DNA from: Nematostella vectensis
Lineage: Eukaryota > Cnidaria > Anthozoa > Actiniaria > Edwardsiidae
Direction: 5' to 3'
DNA length: 64,000 nucleotides
Assembly (NCBI RefSeq): GCF_932526225.1
Contig: NC_064043.1
Coordinates: forward strand, 4,579,501-4,643,500
Part shown: piece by piece, positions 11,335 through 23,101 of the stretch
Numbering within the stretch: position 1 is the stretch's first letter
Layout of the letters: each line of letters starts with the position of its first letter
The notes under the pieces: generated by a model
What the model was told of the DNA's origin: nothing
The model's database searches: none
Seen by the model: the letters and a program-made list of their open reading frames with translations, nothing else
Position numbers and translations under genes: made by a program

Positions 11335-11651
11335 AGCTATTTGCAAGTTTGGACACTGCCACGCTTGGAGCACGTGATCGTGCTGATGCTATTTGCACGT
11401 CTGACGGTATCACGCTAGGAGCACATGATTGTGTTAATACTATTTGCGCGCCTAGAAAATGTCACGCTTGGAGCACGTGATTGTGATGAAGCTAATTTGA
11501 ATATTTGTACAGTTTCACGCTTGGAGGACATGATGGTGTTAAAACTATTTGTACGCCTAAAAATGTCACGTTTTGAGCACGTGATCGTGCTGAAGCTAAT
11601 TTGAATATCTGCCACACAGTATCACGCTTAGGGCACGTGATCGTGCCGATG
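11335..11651. repeat. Minisatellite built from the Wnt exon B C-terminus
   Basis: Degenerate repeats of about 55-60 bp lie directly downstream of the stop codon of terminal exon B. Each carries the pair TCACGCTTGGAGCACGTGAT and CTATTTGCACGTCTGGACA. On the minus strand this is the exon's own end (CSKRDIVQTCK-stop). The farthest copy, 11337-11382, still reads T-C-S-K-R-G-S-V-Q-T-C-K-stop on the minus strand. The intermediate copies are frameshifted. The array therefore arose by tandem amplification of the last codons and stop of the Wnt exon. Confidence 0.85.
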
Positions 11652-12113
11652 CTATTTGCACGTCTGGACAATGTCACGTTTAGAGCACGTGCTGCATCTG
11701 ACATTACAGCACCACACAAACTTGCACCTGCACTGCCACCTCTTGGTGATCAGGTGAGTGTCGTAGCCACGTCCACAACACATGACGTCACAGTTTTCCT
11801 CTTCTTGGCTATCGTCGGAAATTTTACAATTCCTTCCAAGCGTCCCTGGAAGCTTGCTGAGGGTGTTCTTCGTGCAGTAGTTAGGCGAATCCTTAAGGTA
11901 TGCGAGATCCATTGGTTTGACTTTTTCTACTTTGTCGTCCGGTCGCACCAGAGATGATAGGTAGACAGTTGCGCGCCTTGCTGTGTCGTAAAGAGCCTTT
12001 AGCCTATTACTAACAGCACGGGGCGAAGGGAGGGCTTGTGAGCATGTGCGCGTGACGCACGAAGCAGATGGACCGTGGCATGTACACTCTGTTAACAGGC
12101 TGCGGTTGACTAC
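11652..12113 (-). CDS. Wnt7-like locus, middle alternative terminal exon (B)
   Basis: Encodes 153 residues of Wnt C-terminal domain after a clean acceptor (GCGGACCACAG), in phase 0, starting VVNRSLLTECTCHG. The acylation serine is present (CTCHGPSASC). The usual TCW is TCS, a loss of the conserved tryptophan. It retains YLKDSPNYC, NCDVMCCGRGYDTH and the finger WQCRCKFVWCC, ending VQTCK-stop. Joined to the shared N-terminal exons it gives 345 residues. The open frame continues upstream of the acceptor (to 12254), but that part is not Wnt-like and is probably intron. Its 3' end seeded the minisatellite at 11335-11651. It could instead be a relic of tandem gene duplication, but nothing in it is broken. 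Confidence 0.85.
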   Translation of the reverse strand, partial: VVNRSLLTECTCHGPSASCVTRTCSQALPSPRAVSNRLKALYDTARRATVYLSSLVRPDDKVEKVKPMDLAYLKDSPNYCTKNTLSKLPGTLGRNCKISDDSQEEENCDVMCCGRGYDTHLITKRWQCRCKFVWCCNVRCSTCSKRDIVQTCK

Positions 12114-14435
12114 CTGTGGTCCGCGTGAGGTGAGAAATTTGGAACAAACGGTGAAACACGGTGCAAACGTAACAAAATAAAAACGGTGCAATGGAATGGT
12201 GAAGCCTCGTGCAACATTGTTGATCGAGAATCTACAGTAGTGCTGGTACCACAATGTTTACTGCTTTACATCGCACAAAATGGTGTTCAAAGGGCATGTT
12301 CTCAATCAACAACATGTATGCACGAGGCTTAATATAAAATCAACAACACGGTGGTATGTAAACGTAAAGTGGTACAGAATGCAATATAAGCAACGGTTAC
12401 AATATAACAGCATGCAAATGGTGTATGGAAACAAAAGACATGATTCTATATGATATGAATGGTATAATGTAACATAATATGGTTTGGCGTTTGGCTTGGT
12501 ATGATATCATATGGTATGGCATGGGTGTATGGTATGTGTGGTATGGTATTACCCATTCATTAATATAGCACACGTGACGAGGTGAACAACATAGTGCAGC
12601 AGTGAAGATGAATCAGTGCGAATGGAACGTGGAGTCATATACCAAAATAAAGTGATAAAGATGGAGTAACGAAACAAGTGAGTAAATCGTACGACATGGC
12701 ATGACAAGGTGCTAGTGCAAGGTACGGTAGTAATAAGAGACGATGAGTGGGAAGATGAATGAAAGCAGATGGAGCACACTCGATGCCACAGCAGCCGGAG
12801 GGGTTATTCCTTGATTACTTCTTAGTCAGAAATAGTCTTGCAGAAGTAAGAGGGCGACGAAAAGTAGGCCAGTAGGACGTGCAGGACTACGTCTCTGCTC
12901 GGCTACACGCGATACAATCGTTTCTTTGCACCAGTCAAGCATATTGTGCTTAAATAAGCCCCAGATTCTCAAAACCCCACTTACTCATAAAGAAGAATCC
13001 TGAAACAATGTTCACATACTTTTATCGTCTTACTCCTTAGGCAAAAAAGGGCAATAATTATAGCATATACGAGAGGTCCCCTTGTTAGGAACACAGAGTC
13101 CTGTGCACCAAAGCCTTATCACGCCAAGGATCCAAATGATAAGCTGAGTTGCAAGGCATCAGCTTGCCCTCTCGTCGGCAATCGTTAGTCACGTTTTCGG
13201 CGGTGCGAGGACTGCTGGGATACAGTGCTCTTTGGGGACCTTGTGGGACTGCAGAGCTGGTTAGTGAATTAGTCACCTTGGAGGCGATGAAGAGTGAGGG
13301 GCGTGGTTTATTAGTCATAACATGTCAATTGACCAACCTATTTGGCAAGGTTTTATGGAAAGGGCGTAAGTAGTAAAGGGTGTTGACGAATAGAATAAAT
13401 ATCAGCAAGCACGCATATGGTCATACATATGGTTGTCGCATTAAGCTGGACGTAAACCGCTGATCGGCATATTCGCGATTAAGCACATTACTTAAATTTC
13501 TGGTTTCCGGGGCATAAACCATCAAGACATTTCAATCTAGATAAGAAGAAAATGTTGTGGGACATGATGCATAAAGGATGCCTAATCAAATTATCCGAGC
13601 AATTGCTAGTGAATTAAGCATGCTGAAGTGCATATGGATTTAATTATAAAAAAGACACTTTTGTCAAGACAGTCTTGCCCTAAATTCATTTTAATCTCAA
13701 CCATTGTCTTCTATTTACATCCATCTATATCTAGCATATTACATGTTCAGTAAACATGGTATTTCACGCCCGTGCACATTGTGTCATAATTCCAAGACGT
13801 AAACCTTGCTTAACGCATTTTTCATATTAGATTTTAGGTAGACCTGCGTTTTTTTACTATTCGATAACTATTATGTTATTTATCAAAAAATAAAAACAAT
13901 TATATTGAATTACAATTATCAACATTTAAAGTGAAATTCTACCCTTGAAACATTGTCTTGTATAAATATGTCAAACTAATGATACGTTTATTGATAAATA
14001 TATTTGCATGAATAATGAAATAATTAAATCCATTCAAAAAGCTATAAATATGATTTTTACATTTGTAAAATAAGTGTAATGAATGCTACTTGTATAGATA
14101 TTAAATAATAACTTCGTATTTGATTTGCTTATTGTTCTGTAAAGAAATGATCAATTATTGTTCATTTTCCTTCGTCATATTTCGCTCTTTGCTTTCTCTT
14201 GAAGCTGTCGTCTTTGTTGTGCTGTATACATTTCCCTCATCGCCGGTGTCGGTGTCATGCAAACTTGGTCTGCCTCCATCGTGGATTATCTGTTGTCTGC
14301 TTTCTTTGATGGCGCATTTGTGTTATTCTCCTCTATGAATCTTGGAGCAGATATGCGGCGATGCTCCTAATACCTACAGTTCTCAGTCTGCTAATCTAGA
14401 ACTAATATCTTGGTGTTATCTACTGCCGCCCGCCT

Positions 14436-14939
14436 TTACTGACACGTGTGGACCATAAGTTTCTTTGAGCATTTGGCGCATTCTACCCTGCAGCACCAGT
14501 GGAACTTGCAATGACATTTCCACTCTTTGATCTGTTCTCGTACGCTGTACCCACGTCCACAACACATCACTTCGCAGCTGACATCTTCCGCCGATTCCGG
14601 AGTCCTACTGCACACTCTTCCAACAGTTCCAGGCACTTTAAGACTTTTTATCTTGTTGCAATAGCTTGGGGAATTGTCCAGGTAGACCAGATTGGCGCTG
14701 CTGTTCGGTTTGACTACCTTGTTGGTTCCTTTAACGACGATGTACGCGGGCACTTGTCCACCCTTCGACTTCTTCATCGCTGCCACCACCTTCACTGTGG
14801 CCTGGCGTGACTCGTACAGAGCTCGAAGCTTCTCGCCTACCATTCGAAAACTTGGCACTGACTTCCAGCATGTCTTGGTATTACAGGATCCAGAGGGGCC
14901 ATGGCATTTGCACGATAAGTCCAAGTTATTCCTTATTAC
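14436..14939 (-). CDS. Wnt7: Wnt7-like locus, proximal terminal exon (C)
   Basis: Encodes 167 residues of Wnt C-terminal domain. It starts in phase 0 after CCACACTAG (VIRNNLDLSCKCHG) and ends HTCQ-stop. The acylation site is CKCHGPSGSC, followed by TCWKSVPSFRMVGEKL. An insert of lysine- and valine-rich residues precedes VYLDNSPSYC. It then has SCEVMCCGRGYSV and WKCHCKFHWCCRVECAKC. It is the nearest terminal exon to the N-terminal exons (intron of about 3.4 kb) and so the default partner, giving 359 residues. Among the three exons the hairpin and cysteine finger are most typical here. All three have proline before the acylation serine, a shared quirk that suggests origin by exon duplication. 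Confidence 0.88.
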   Translation of the reverse strand, partial: VIRNNLDLSCKCHGPSGSCNTKTCWKSVPSFRMVGEKLRALYESRQATVKVVAAMKKSKGGQVPAYIVVKGTNKVVKPNSSANLVYLDNSPSYCNKIKSLKVPGTVGRVCSRTPESAEDVSCEVMCCGRGYSVREQIKEWKCHCKFHWCCRVECAKCSKKLMVHTCQ

Positions 14940-17900
14940 CTAGTGTGGTAGGAAACGCAGCTTGTAGTATCATGCAGGCATGCACAGGCGTTTTACGCTC
15001 AACATTTACAGTAGTCTAGTGCTAGCTTATCCACTCACGACACATTCATGCAGTCAAACTGACCAATGGAGAGATCAGGAAGACAATGTAACACGCATTT
15101 TGGTCACTTGGTTGTTAAAACAACTCGGTTAATATGGCGTTAAAAGACATTAGGGGTTTGAAGTAACGTGTTAGCTTCAAGTGTAGCTTCCATGAACATT
15201 AAAAAAAACACGACTGACACTGCGATGCTTCGGCTAAAGGTGCGCAAAGAGTTAAAAACAATATATAAAATTCGTAAAACAAAAAAAACTTTAGAAAAAT
15301 GTAATCTAGGCATATGGAAAGCAAGATAGTATACTGTTACTTGAATCAGACTTTGTCGTTTAAGTATTAGAAATAAGTAGAGAAGCTTCACATGCAATCA
15401 GTCCCTTGTGACAGTAGGAGGGGTGCGCAAAATGCTTGCCTAATGAAATGTCCATAATCTGAGAAATAGCCTTGAATGGTACACATCACCCGGTAGTTAG
15501 CTATGCTTTATAATAGTTACGTGCACAAAACCACAATTTTCTGCTAGGTGATAGCACGTGTAGCCCACTGGTGTTTCTATGTTGACAGTGAATATACACA
15601 CATTAGCCGAACCATTGCCGTCTGTCGAAGTTCTTTGTGCTTATTGTGAATATGAAACATCGTATACCACAACCCCGAATGCCGGACCGATGCGAGTAAC
15701 CTTACTCCTTATCTAGGTGAACTAGAGTCTTAAAAGGCATATACACAGGGAGGTAGGCGAGGGGTGTGGGATCGGGGAATCTTTTTTAAAATCTTTGAGG
15801 ACCCCGGACCCATCCCATAAGCTTGTTAAAATGCACAACATTTATTAGTACGGGCAGGGCAAGATCCCCCCCCCCTTATGGGCCACACACCAGTGCTCCT
15901 CCTCTTCCGAGCCACGCCTTGTGTGTTCTAGCTTATTAGTCTATGACAAAACAATGAACGCCCTATCTCTACAAATTGTCACGTAGTCATTGTGTTCATT
16001 CAACACTGGAAGACATACTACGCGGAGAGATCTAGCAATAACGATCTTGAATGTAATATCTTATATTTTATTTACCAAATTCAATAGTATTCTGCTCAAT
16101 GGTATTCTGCTTGCAAAATGGCGGATGAGAGGAAAATGGGCTAAATAAATCCAATCGTCTCAGAAAAGGGAAATAAAAAATACAATAGTAAGTAAAATAT
16201 AAATAAAATCTAATTTCGTGATAATCTCTTGAAAGCAATTAATTGAACTGGAATAAAAAGAAATATAAAGCAGTATTTTGACTATTGTTTTAAATTGGTG
16301 GAATGTCTTTGACAAGAAAATGGCGGTGTTGGGCGTACACTCGTATAGTTATATCTTCCGAGAGGGGTTATTCTAGAGTGAAATATGTTTTTTTTCTTAT
16401 TTTAGACTATAATTTTGACCGAGTTTTGTTTTATTATTAAAAGTAGTTCAATTTCGAACATATATTGAGACTTAGATGATAAAACACGAAAAAAAAAATC
16501 ATGGACACCCGTGTCTCCCAGTGAATAGCTTTAAAATTATCATCTTTAATCTAGCTTTTATCAAATTAACCTGAATTTTGTTTTCTCCTACTAGTCGAGT
16601 TTTAAATAAAAGTTTAATTAGAACGTGCGAGTCCCATGCTGTGTGATCGTGATGCAATAATGATCTCAGTGGGGCCTCCGAGCTGGGTTTATTGCGCAGC
16701 CCTGCTTAGCGTACAACATATCTAAACGCCACCGCGAACCACCTCGCTGCCAACATGCGCTACAATCCTCAAGTGACTGAAGAATGAGCTGTCTTTATGA
16801 GTTTCCTGACTCAGCTTGGATATTATGTGGATGTATTTAATTGAGTGGTTGAATATTTAGCCAAGCGTACAAGATAGAATAATATGGTTCCTTTAAAAGC
16901 TCTTGTGCCATACATAATGGGTACCTTGTCTAACAACGAGAGAGTTGCCTGGAATGTTAAACAAGTACTTTTGCCCCACTAGTTAATTCTCAAAGACCGC
17001 GTTTTTTAACGGGACTCTGAGATCAGCCCCTTAAGCAAGCTACGCTCCAAGTATTTCCTTTCAACATCAGTGGTTTCTCAAATTAATTTTAATCACCCCT
17101 TTCATGGTTATATTAGCCCGATTATAGTAAGACTACATTTCTCTCAACCTTTATGAGTTGAACAGACCTTATTTCAAATAAGGTGAAACGCAATAACTCC
17201 TGCGACTATCTGGGTATAAGCAAGGGCAATCTGGCGGCCCTACAAAGCCGTGTTCGGACTCATAATCGTTAACGACCACAGTTTTTGTTTTTCGCTCCGT
17301 GCGTTTTATACATTTATTGACCATCGCATATCTCACGTTCAAAAATGACGGAGGCTTGCAGACAAGCATATAACAGGCAATACGTCATCAAGAGCGTGGT
17401 GAAAACAGGGCAAGGGAGTGGTACCAGACATTTCATGTGCACAATAAGCAACAACAACGCAGAAAAAACAACCTTACAGAGGATATTTGATCCCACTCGT
17501 GCTACACAACTCGGAGTTTAATATTCCGACATTCCATTGTAACAATGCGTACGATTTGTGTCTCACTAACCTTATTGTCTCGAATTGTGCTGCATTGTTC
17601 AGACAAAATTAAAGTGCAAAGCACCCTATTGGGTTTATAATATTTAGTATGATTTGACTCATAGAACGGGACTTTTTGGCGGGTCGCATTTCGGCTTTGA
17701 GACAGTTTAAGAATGAAAGTTCTAGAAAAAGTCAGTTATTGTTATTATTATTTTTTTGATACTAATAAAAAAATAATGATAACAATAGAGATTTTTGACC
17801 GATTGTTAGGTCCATTTTTTTTGCACGGTTTTGTTTGTTATTGCGTGATTTCTTTCCAACAAGTAAAAGGTAAAAAATTAGTCAGATATAAGATTGTTTT

Positions 17901-18316
17901 AGAGATTGCTCCGCAAAAACGTGAAATCATCGTGTGTAATCCATCAATTGTCGATAATAGACGTGTAAATCTAACATTGAAAAGCTGTCTCGGTCCTCTT
18001 TATTTGTCTTGTCTGAGTCAAATCTATAAACGGAGCCATTCGCTCGCTGAGAAAGTTTCCCCTTGGCTGACCGGTTCCCCTACACCGTGATCTGAAAGGC
18101 AGTCCTGATCATGGCTGTAATCCTAGCAACGTACACCCTAGTAGCCAGGATTGCTCGCGTGTTTCGTCCCGGGCCAGACAATTGCTGCTATTGTCATTAT
18201 GTTATTAGAACAGTGATTAAGTTATTACGATCAGGGTTATAAAGAGAGGTCCGAGAAATGTATGGAATGCGGCGTATGCTGGATGTTGACCTGTGGATGG
18301 TCGGTAACAAACTCAC

Positions 18317-18582
18317 CTCTCTGCCGACTTCGTTGTTGTGGCGATTCATCAGGGCTATATCGCTCCTGACCGCGTCGTTCGCATTTAAGAACTCCTTGGC
18401 CACCGCCAAGCCGTGGCCGATATTGACGCTGCAGCCTCCCCATTTCCACCCCTCTCTGCTTATCCCATCCTTGTTTCTATCGCAGCCGCAACCGGTCGGA
18501 TTTTGAGTGCACGCCAAAGTTACCGCTTGAACTATGCCCGCTGAGATGATTGCATGAGTGAAAGCGGCCTCCTTGGTTCCCG
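18317..18582 (-). CDS. Wnt7: Wnt7-like gene, exon 3 (middle N-terminal domain)
   Basis: A 266-nt exon between an acceptor (TGTTTATTGCAG) and a donor (GAG|GTGAGT). It carries canonical Wnt signatures: KEAAFTHAIISAGIVQAVT, CGCDRNKDG, EGWKWGGCSVNIGHGL and ALMNRHNNEVGRE. It enters in phase 1 from exon 2 and leaves in phase 0, exactly the phase at which all three downstream terminal exons begin. The break after NNE-x-GR is a classic Wnt intron position. This is the only WKWGGC-bearing exon I can find in the window, which is why the three terminal exons appear to share it. Confidence 0.93.
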
Positions 18583-20086
18583 CTGCAATAAACAAACGTG
18601 TACCGGTTAGACCACTTCCTTGATTCCCTTGTGTACGTTTAGTACAGATACACAATTAAATTTATTGCGCTGGGGCCCCGAACCATTGAGGATACTGCCT
18701 TTTTTTTTATAGCCCGGTAGATTCGGGCCTGGTGCTGGCTCTCGCTAGGAAAAAGGAACAAAATAATAAAGTTCAAATAAAGTAGGAAGACCGTGCGTAA
18801 ACGCTTTGGTACATGGGTGTGTTATAAATCAATATTTATTCTTATTGTTTGCCATCGGCACTAGATCGTTTGACGTTTAACACTTTTCATATGTTTACAA
18901 TAGAATCTCCACAGTTTTCAAATTCATTCGAGTTGGTTATCGCCATCGGTAATGCCTCATGTTCCTTTATTTAGGAGCCTGATACTAATTTGCAACTGGT
19001 GGTATAGTCGTGAAATACTCTGTTTCTAAAAAAAGACATAGTAAATTAGACTATACAACTACAAATTACCACAAGGAGGAAAAACGCAATTAAAACCGTC
19101 TAAAAAGAAATGATTTTTCCACTTTAAAAAGATCACAGGCGGTTTGGTGATAAGTCTGAAATGTAATCTTATTTAAAGGTCATCTGTTTTATTAAAAAAT
19201 AAAAAGATTCTATGTTATTTATCTAACATCGATATCCACCGAATAAAACATCTTGCAACGGTTCCTAAATACCAACCTTAGAAAATTTTGAGCTCTAAAG
19301 AAAGAATTTTATCGTATAGCTTTTTTTCATTTGTGTCGCTAGCTTAACGAATTATCCCAAAATAGAGAATCATTACTTTACTTATTATCCGGATTGATTG
19401 CGTTTGTGAATGAGAAAGAAGGATATGTCTATAGATGCGTGACAAGAAGAACTTTGATTTCTCTGATGGTGTGGTAATCGTGAAACTAGTTGTGTTGCTT
19501 CAGTGTTGATGCGTCGATAATCTAACGGTTTGTGTGGAGGGCAAAGTTATTCGCAGCGTGTCAAACAATGTGCAAATAAAGCATTATAGTAGCGCAATTG
19601 CTGAGCTGTCGTGTTGCGACTTAATGTACTCAAGCCGAGTCGTCTGTCATCAAGTTCATAGTATATCTTCTCGCTGGGGAGAAACTCGTGCTCAACCTGT
19701 CCGACTTTCGTGATTTTTGTAAACACCATTGCTTCTCTTCTATAAAGGGCTTCCAAAGACAGCCCTTTGTTGCTGTTGTTCTTTTGTGAAAAAGAAATTA
19801 CTCGCCATTCGCTTAGGTGACACCGGCGGCGCGAATTATTCACGAAAGCGTACGGTGATCAAGTACAGTATAATCATATAGATAACACTCACAAGTGGGT
19901 ATGTGACAATGTGCTTGAGAGCTCAAGTGGCTCCGTAAGACCCGGTGCGCAAATAATAACACACTGTTAATCCAGGGAGAAAGGCGGGCGAGTGATCGAA
20001 CACAGACACTCAAAGGCTCCCCACGAAACTCATGAATGGAAAATAGTACAGGAAAAAGGCAGGAGGGTACAAGGTAATGTACTTAC

Positions 20087-20304
20087 GCACTGCTCTTTGA
20101 CCAAATGGTCTTTCCTCTCCAAGAAGTGAACAATTCCATCTCTTATTCCTGAACTGGTATTTACACTCTTCGACACCCAGGTCGTAGCCCTGAGAAATGG
20201 AGACCATCGTTCCGGGCTTGTCCTCGCAGAAGCGCATCTGTTTAGCAGATAGTGGCTGAATCCTCGTGCAGATGATACTAGGAGGTATTGCCACGGAGTC
20301 AACA
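20087..20304 (-). CDS. Wnt7: Wnt7-like gene, exon 2
   Basis: A 218-nt exon with acceptor CCTTTTCTCTGCAG and donor GTGC|GTAAGT. It encodes the start of the Wnt N-terminal domain: PPSIICTRIQPLSAKQMRFC, then GVEECKYQFRNKRWNCS with the conserved N-linked site, then LLGEERPFGQ. The LGE...FGQ run just before the exon end is what points to Wnt7 rather than another subfamily. Phases fit: exon 1 ends with two codon bases, this exon supplies one, and it leaves one for exon 3. Confidence 0.93.
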
Positions 20305-20381
20305 CTGCAGAGAAAAGGAGAGAAAAATGAATGAGTTTCACCACGTCGTGACCACCGGCTCGTAGCGCGTTGATTACTCAC

Positions 20382-20473
20382 AAGAGCTTTTTAGAGCCCG
20401 TCTCCAGCGCGTTCTGCACGGAGAATGATATAAGAGTGAGTCGTATAAATGTCGCAAAGCACCATTTAGCCAT
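20382..20473 (-). CDS. Wnt7: Wnt7-like gene, exon 1 (signal peptide)
   Basis: ATG at 20473-20471 opens a 92-nt coding exon encoding MAKWCFATFIRLTLISFSVQ followed by NALETGSKKL, then a good donor (CTCTT|GTGAGT). The hydrophobic core is a typical secretory signal. With exons 2 and 3 it gives exactly 576 nt (192 codons), which supports this start. The plus-strand sequence just beyond (20500-20560) would be 5' UTR or promoter. No TATA box is convincing. Confidence 0.85.
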
Positions 20474-22978
20474 GTTTGTATTGCGTATCCAAACTGGGTG
20501 AGTACTCGTCAAGATTGCTTCTTCATAGACGTGCGCTGTGCCGGGTTTATAAACCACACCGATCACCCAAAAGTAGCGACTTCCCCACGAGCGCTGATTG
20601 GCGGAGACCGGAATTAATATATCTGTATGTTTAATTTACTCCGCGGAACTGGACAATTGATGCAATCTCACTCGCGAATATTGCTTTGCTGTACGTGGGA
20701 AAAGGTCCGCTACACTTGGTTGCCCACTGTGTTATACTGGGACAAACGTATCCTTCCGGTATTCGACCGATATTGAGACGGACAAAAGGGGGCGATCAGG
20801 GGACACGAGTAGAGAAACACGAGTTTTCTAACAGCACCCTCTCGGGGCCAGGTCTCTTTGCTGTAGACTCGAGACGGAGATTATAGTTATTCATAGAGCT
20901 TTATTAGTGCTCTCATTCTGAATATAAACAATACGCAGACCTTATAGGAATCTCTTAAACAAATAAAGTGGTTTACTCATATAGTTTGGCGCGGCAGAGG
21001 CGCTTTGATGTACCGGTCGCTCTATTGCTGATCGAGTTCAGCTCCGCCGCCGCAAAAATATCTAAGCGAATTTTCTCAAAGAGCGCGCGACTTCTTCCAA
21101 GCAACGCCGGTCTTCGTGCCGGAATTAAAAAGCTACCACCCGTCTGATAACGGAAGTGAACGGCAATTGGAAATCGTTTTTGGGTTTAACAAAAAGGAGT
21201 CGACCATCTAGCCGAGTTATAAAGATAAACCAGCTGACCAGCGCTCGTATTTCTCCGCCGATCATGTATTATAAGCCGATCATGTATTCCAAGGCAGCCA
21301 AATCTCGGGTTTAATCAGAGTTGCGTGATTCTGTGACGGTTACACACGACCCAAGGGACCCACGTATGTACACTATCTGTATCTCCGTAGCCAGGACTAA
21401 GGCAATCTTTTGGGGCCGACTAGTGATGTAGCGCACGCTCGCACGGCATTCTTAAGTTGGACCTCCTTAAACGAATGACGCGGTCTACCGGAAACGTTTA
21501 CATCAGCACCCACTTACAGGGTGGTGATCATAACACAATCCCCGTCCCGTAAACATGCAACTCAAGTACACACTTAAAACTATTACCTTATTATAAACTT
21601 GTTGTGCCCTGGGTGATTAGAGCGTTTGTTCAATGCGGGGGATGAATGGATCTGCGCTTTGATTTTCGTTGAGTAAATTAACTTGAGAGTGTTGCCCTCA
21701 AAGCGTGGCCTGATTGTATCTCTGTTTAGAAGGGCAGGGAAGGGTTTTCTTGGTTATATCGCGATTAGAAATCTTGTTTCTATTTTTACACCCGCCCTCC
21801 GATTTTGTTGTAGTGGGGTGCATTGTTCATCTTATCGCTGTAACCTTTTCTTGGTTCTTTTTTGCGCAACAAGCACGATTTTTGATGGGTGGTACGTTTT
21901 GATAGTATACAAAAGAAAAATAAGAGTGTTCAATTTCTCTGCAGTCCAGGTATATTTCTTATGATTTCAAAGGCCTGAAAAGCAACGTTTGAAGCAATGT
22001 TAATGTTATTTCAAGGAAGATAATATTTCTGTCTAACTATGGATACGAACACTGTTATATTAATTGTTAGAGTTGTTGCAACTAGTATAGCTATGAAATG
22101 TTTTTTTTTTTAATTTCTAATTAACGATGCCGGTGTATTGACATAGAGAATTTGCACAATTCAACAGCGCGGCACTTTCATTGGCTTAAAGTGGATATCA
22201 TCGCATTATCATTGAAGAAATGCTTACTCATGATCGATTATTTCTATTCCAAAATAGCAAATTATTAAGGCGTTTATCCAGGTTTGCATGAAAACCTCGT
22301 TTGGCTTCCACTCGATCTCACGTACCTAACCATAATTACGATAAGCCAGTCAAATCGCATTAGGCCCAGAGTCCTCCTTATTTTTTACGATTGGAACAAC
22401 AAGTTTGTCACACGTATTACCTCATTTCTGTGTCTTCAGGATTCTGTGGCGAGGCCCTTTCCGGAATGCAACTCTCGATCATTGACTATTATTTCCTTTA
22501 TTTAATTATCCGCGTCTGGTCCGGCATTTGTTAGTGATTCCCTTCTCCGTGTGGGAGCACAATGTCATCCCATATGTTAACGGATCACAGCACGAGTGAG
22601 TTGTTTGTTTTGTGGTTTCTCCTCATGACGTATGGTTTGACGCTAGAAAGTATTTTTATAATTTAAATTTCTTTTTCAATGTGATCTTTTTGTCTTTTTA
22701 CCTATGTCTCTCTTACTACTGGTTACACAGGGGAAATGATTTAAAATCGCGTTTTCCTGCAACTTTCAGTGCCGAGAAGGACTTGTGATTTCAGCTTGGA
22801 ATATATTTATCCTTTCCTTTTTAAAAATATGATGGTAATATTTCATCGGCCCCTCTCTAAATGAGCGGAAAAAAATAAAGGCTAGTCTCATACTAGGCCA
22901 ATTTTGAAAAGTACCCCTGATTTAACAAGAACATAATGATATTACATGAATTAATGAAGTGCTATTAAAATGGATTTC

Positions 22979-23101
22979 AGCTGCGTTCAAACGTCGTATT
23001 ACCCATAAGCTGTATTCAATGCACATGCATGCAAATGAATCAAGTCGATTGTTTCATCTCTATTTGCATGCATGATAATACGACGTTTGAACTTAGCCTA
23101 G
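22979..23101. mobile_element. Foldback (inverted-repeat) element
   Basis: The arms GCGTTCAAACGTCGTATTA and TAATACGACGTTTGAACTTA are perfect inverses over about 17 bp. The inner parts also pair (TGCATGCAAATGAATCAAG with the later TATTTGCATGCATGATAATA region), so the whole unit of about 120 bp can fold into a long hairpin. Non-coding; typical of MITE-like elements. The flanking 20.5-22.9 and 23.1-24.7 kb hold no supportable gene. Confidence 0.7.

Noticed and set aside
11601-11957. Plus-strand ORF opposite Wnt terminal exon B
   Set aside because: Antisense shadow of the Wnt exon and its derived minisatellite.
14499-14943. Plus-strand ORFs opposite Wnt terminal exon C
   Set aside because: Antisense shadows. 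The minus strand carries the Wnt hairpin and cysteine finger.
17713-18090. 125-codon plus-strand ORF
   Set aside because: AT-rich, low-complexity composition in its first half, no recognisable domain, and it lies in an intron of the Wnt7-like gene.
19547-19843. 98-codon minus-strand ORF in Wnt7-like intron 2
   Set aside because: It has no splice sites compatible with the Wnt exons around it and no domain. Exons 2 and 3 join in phase without it.
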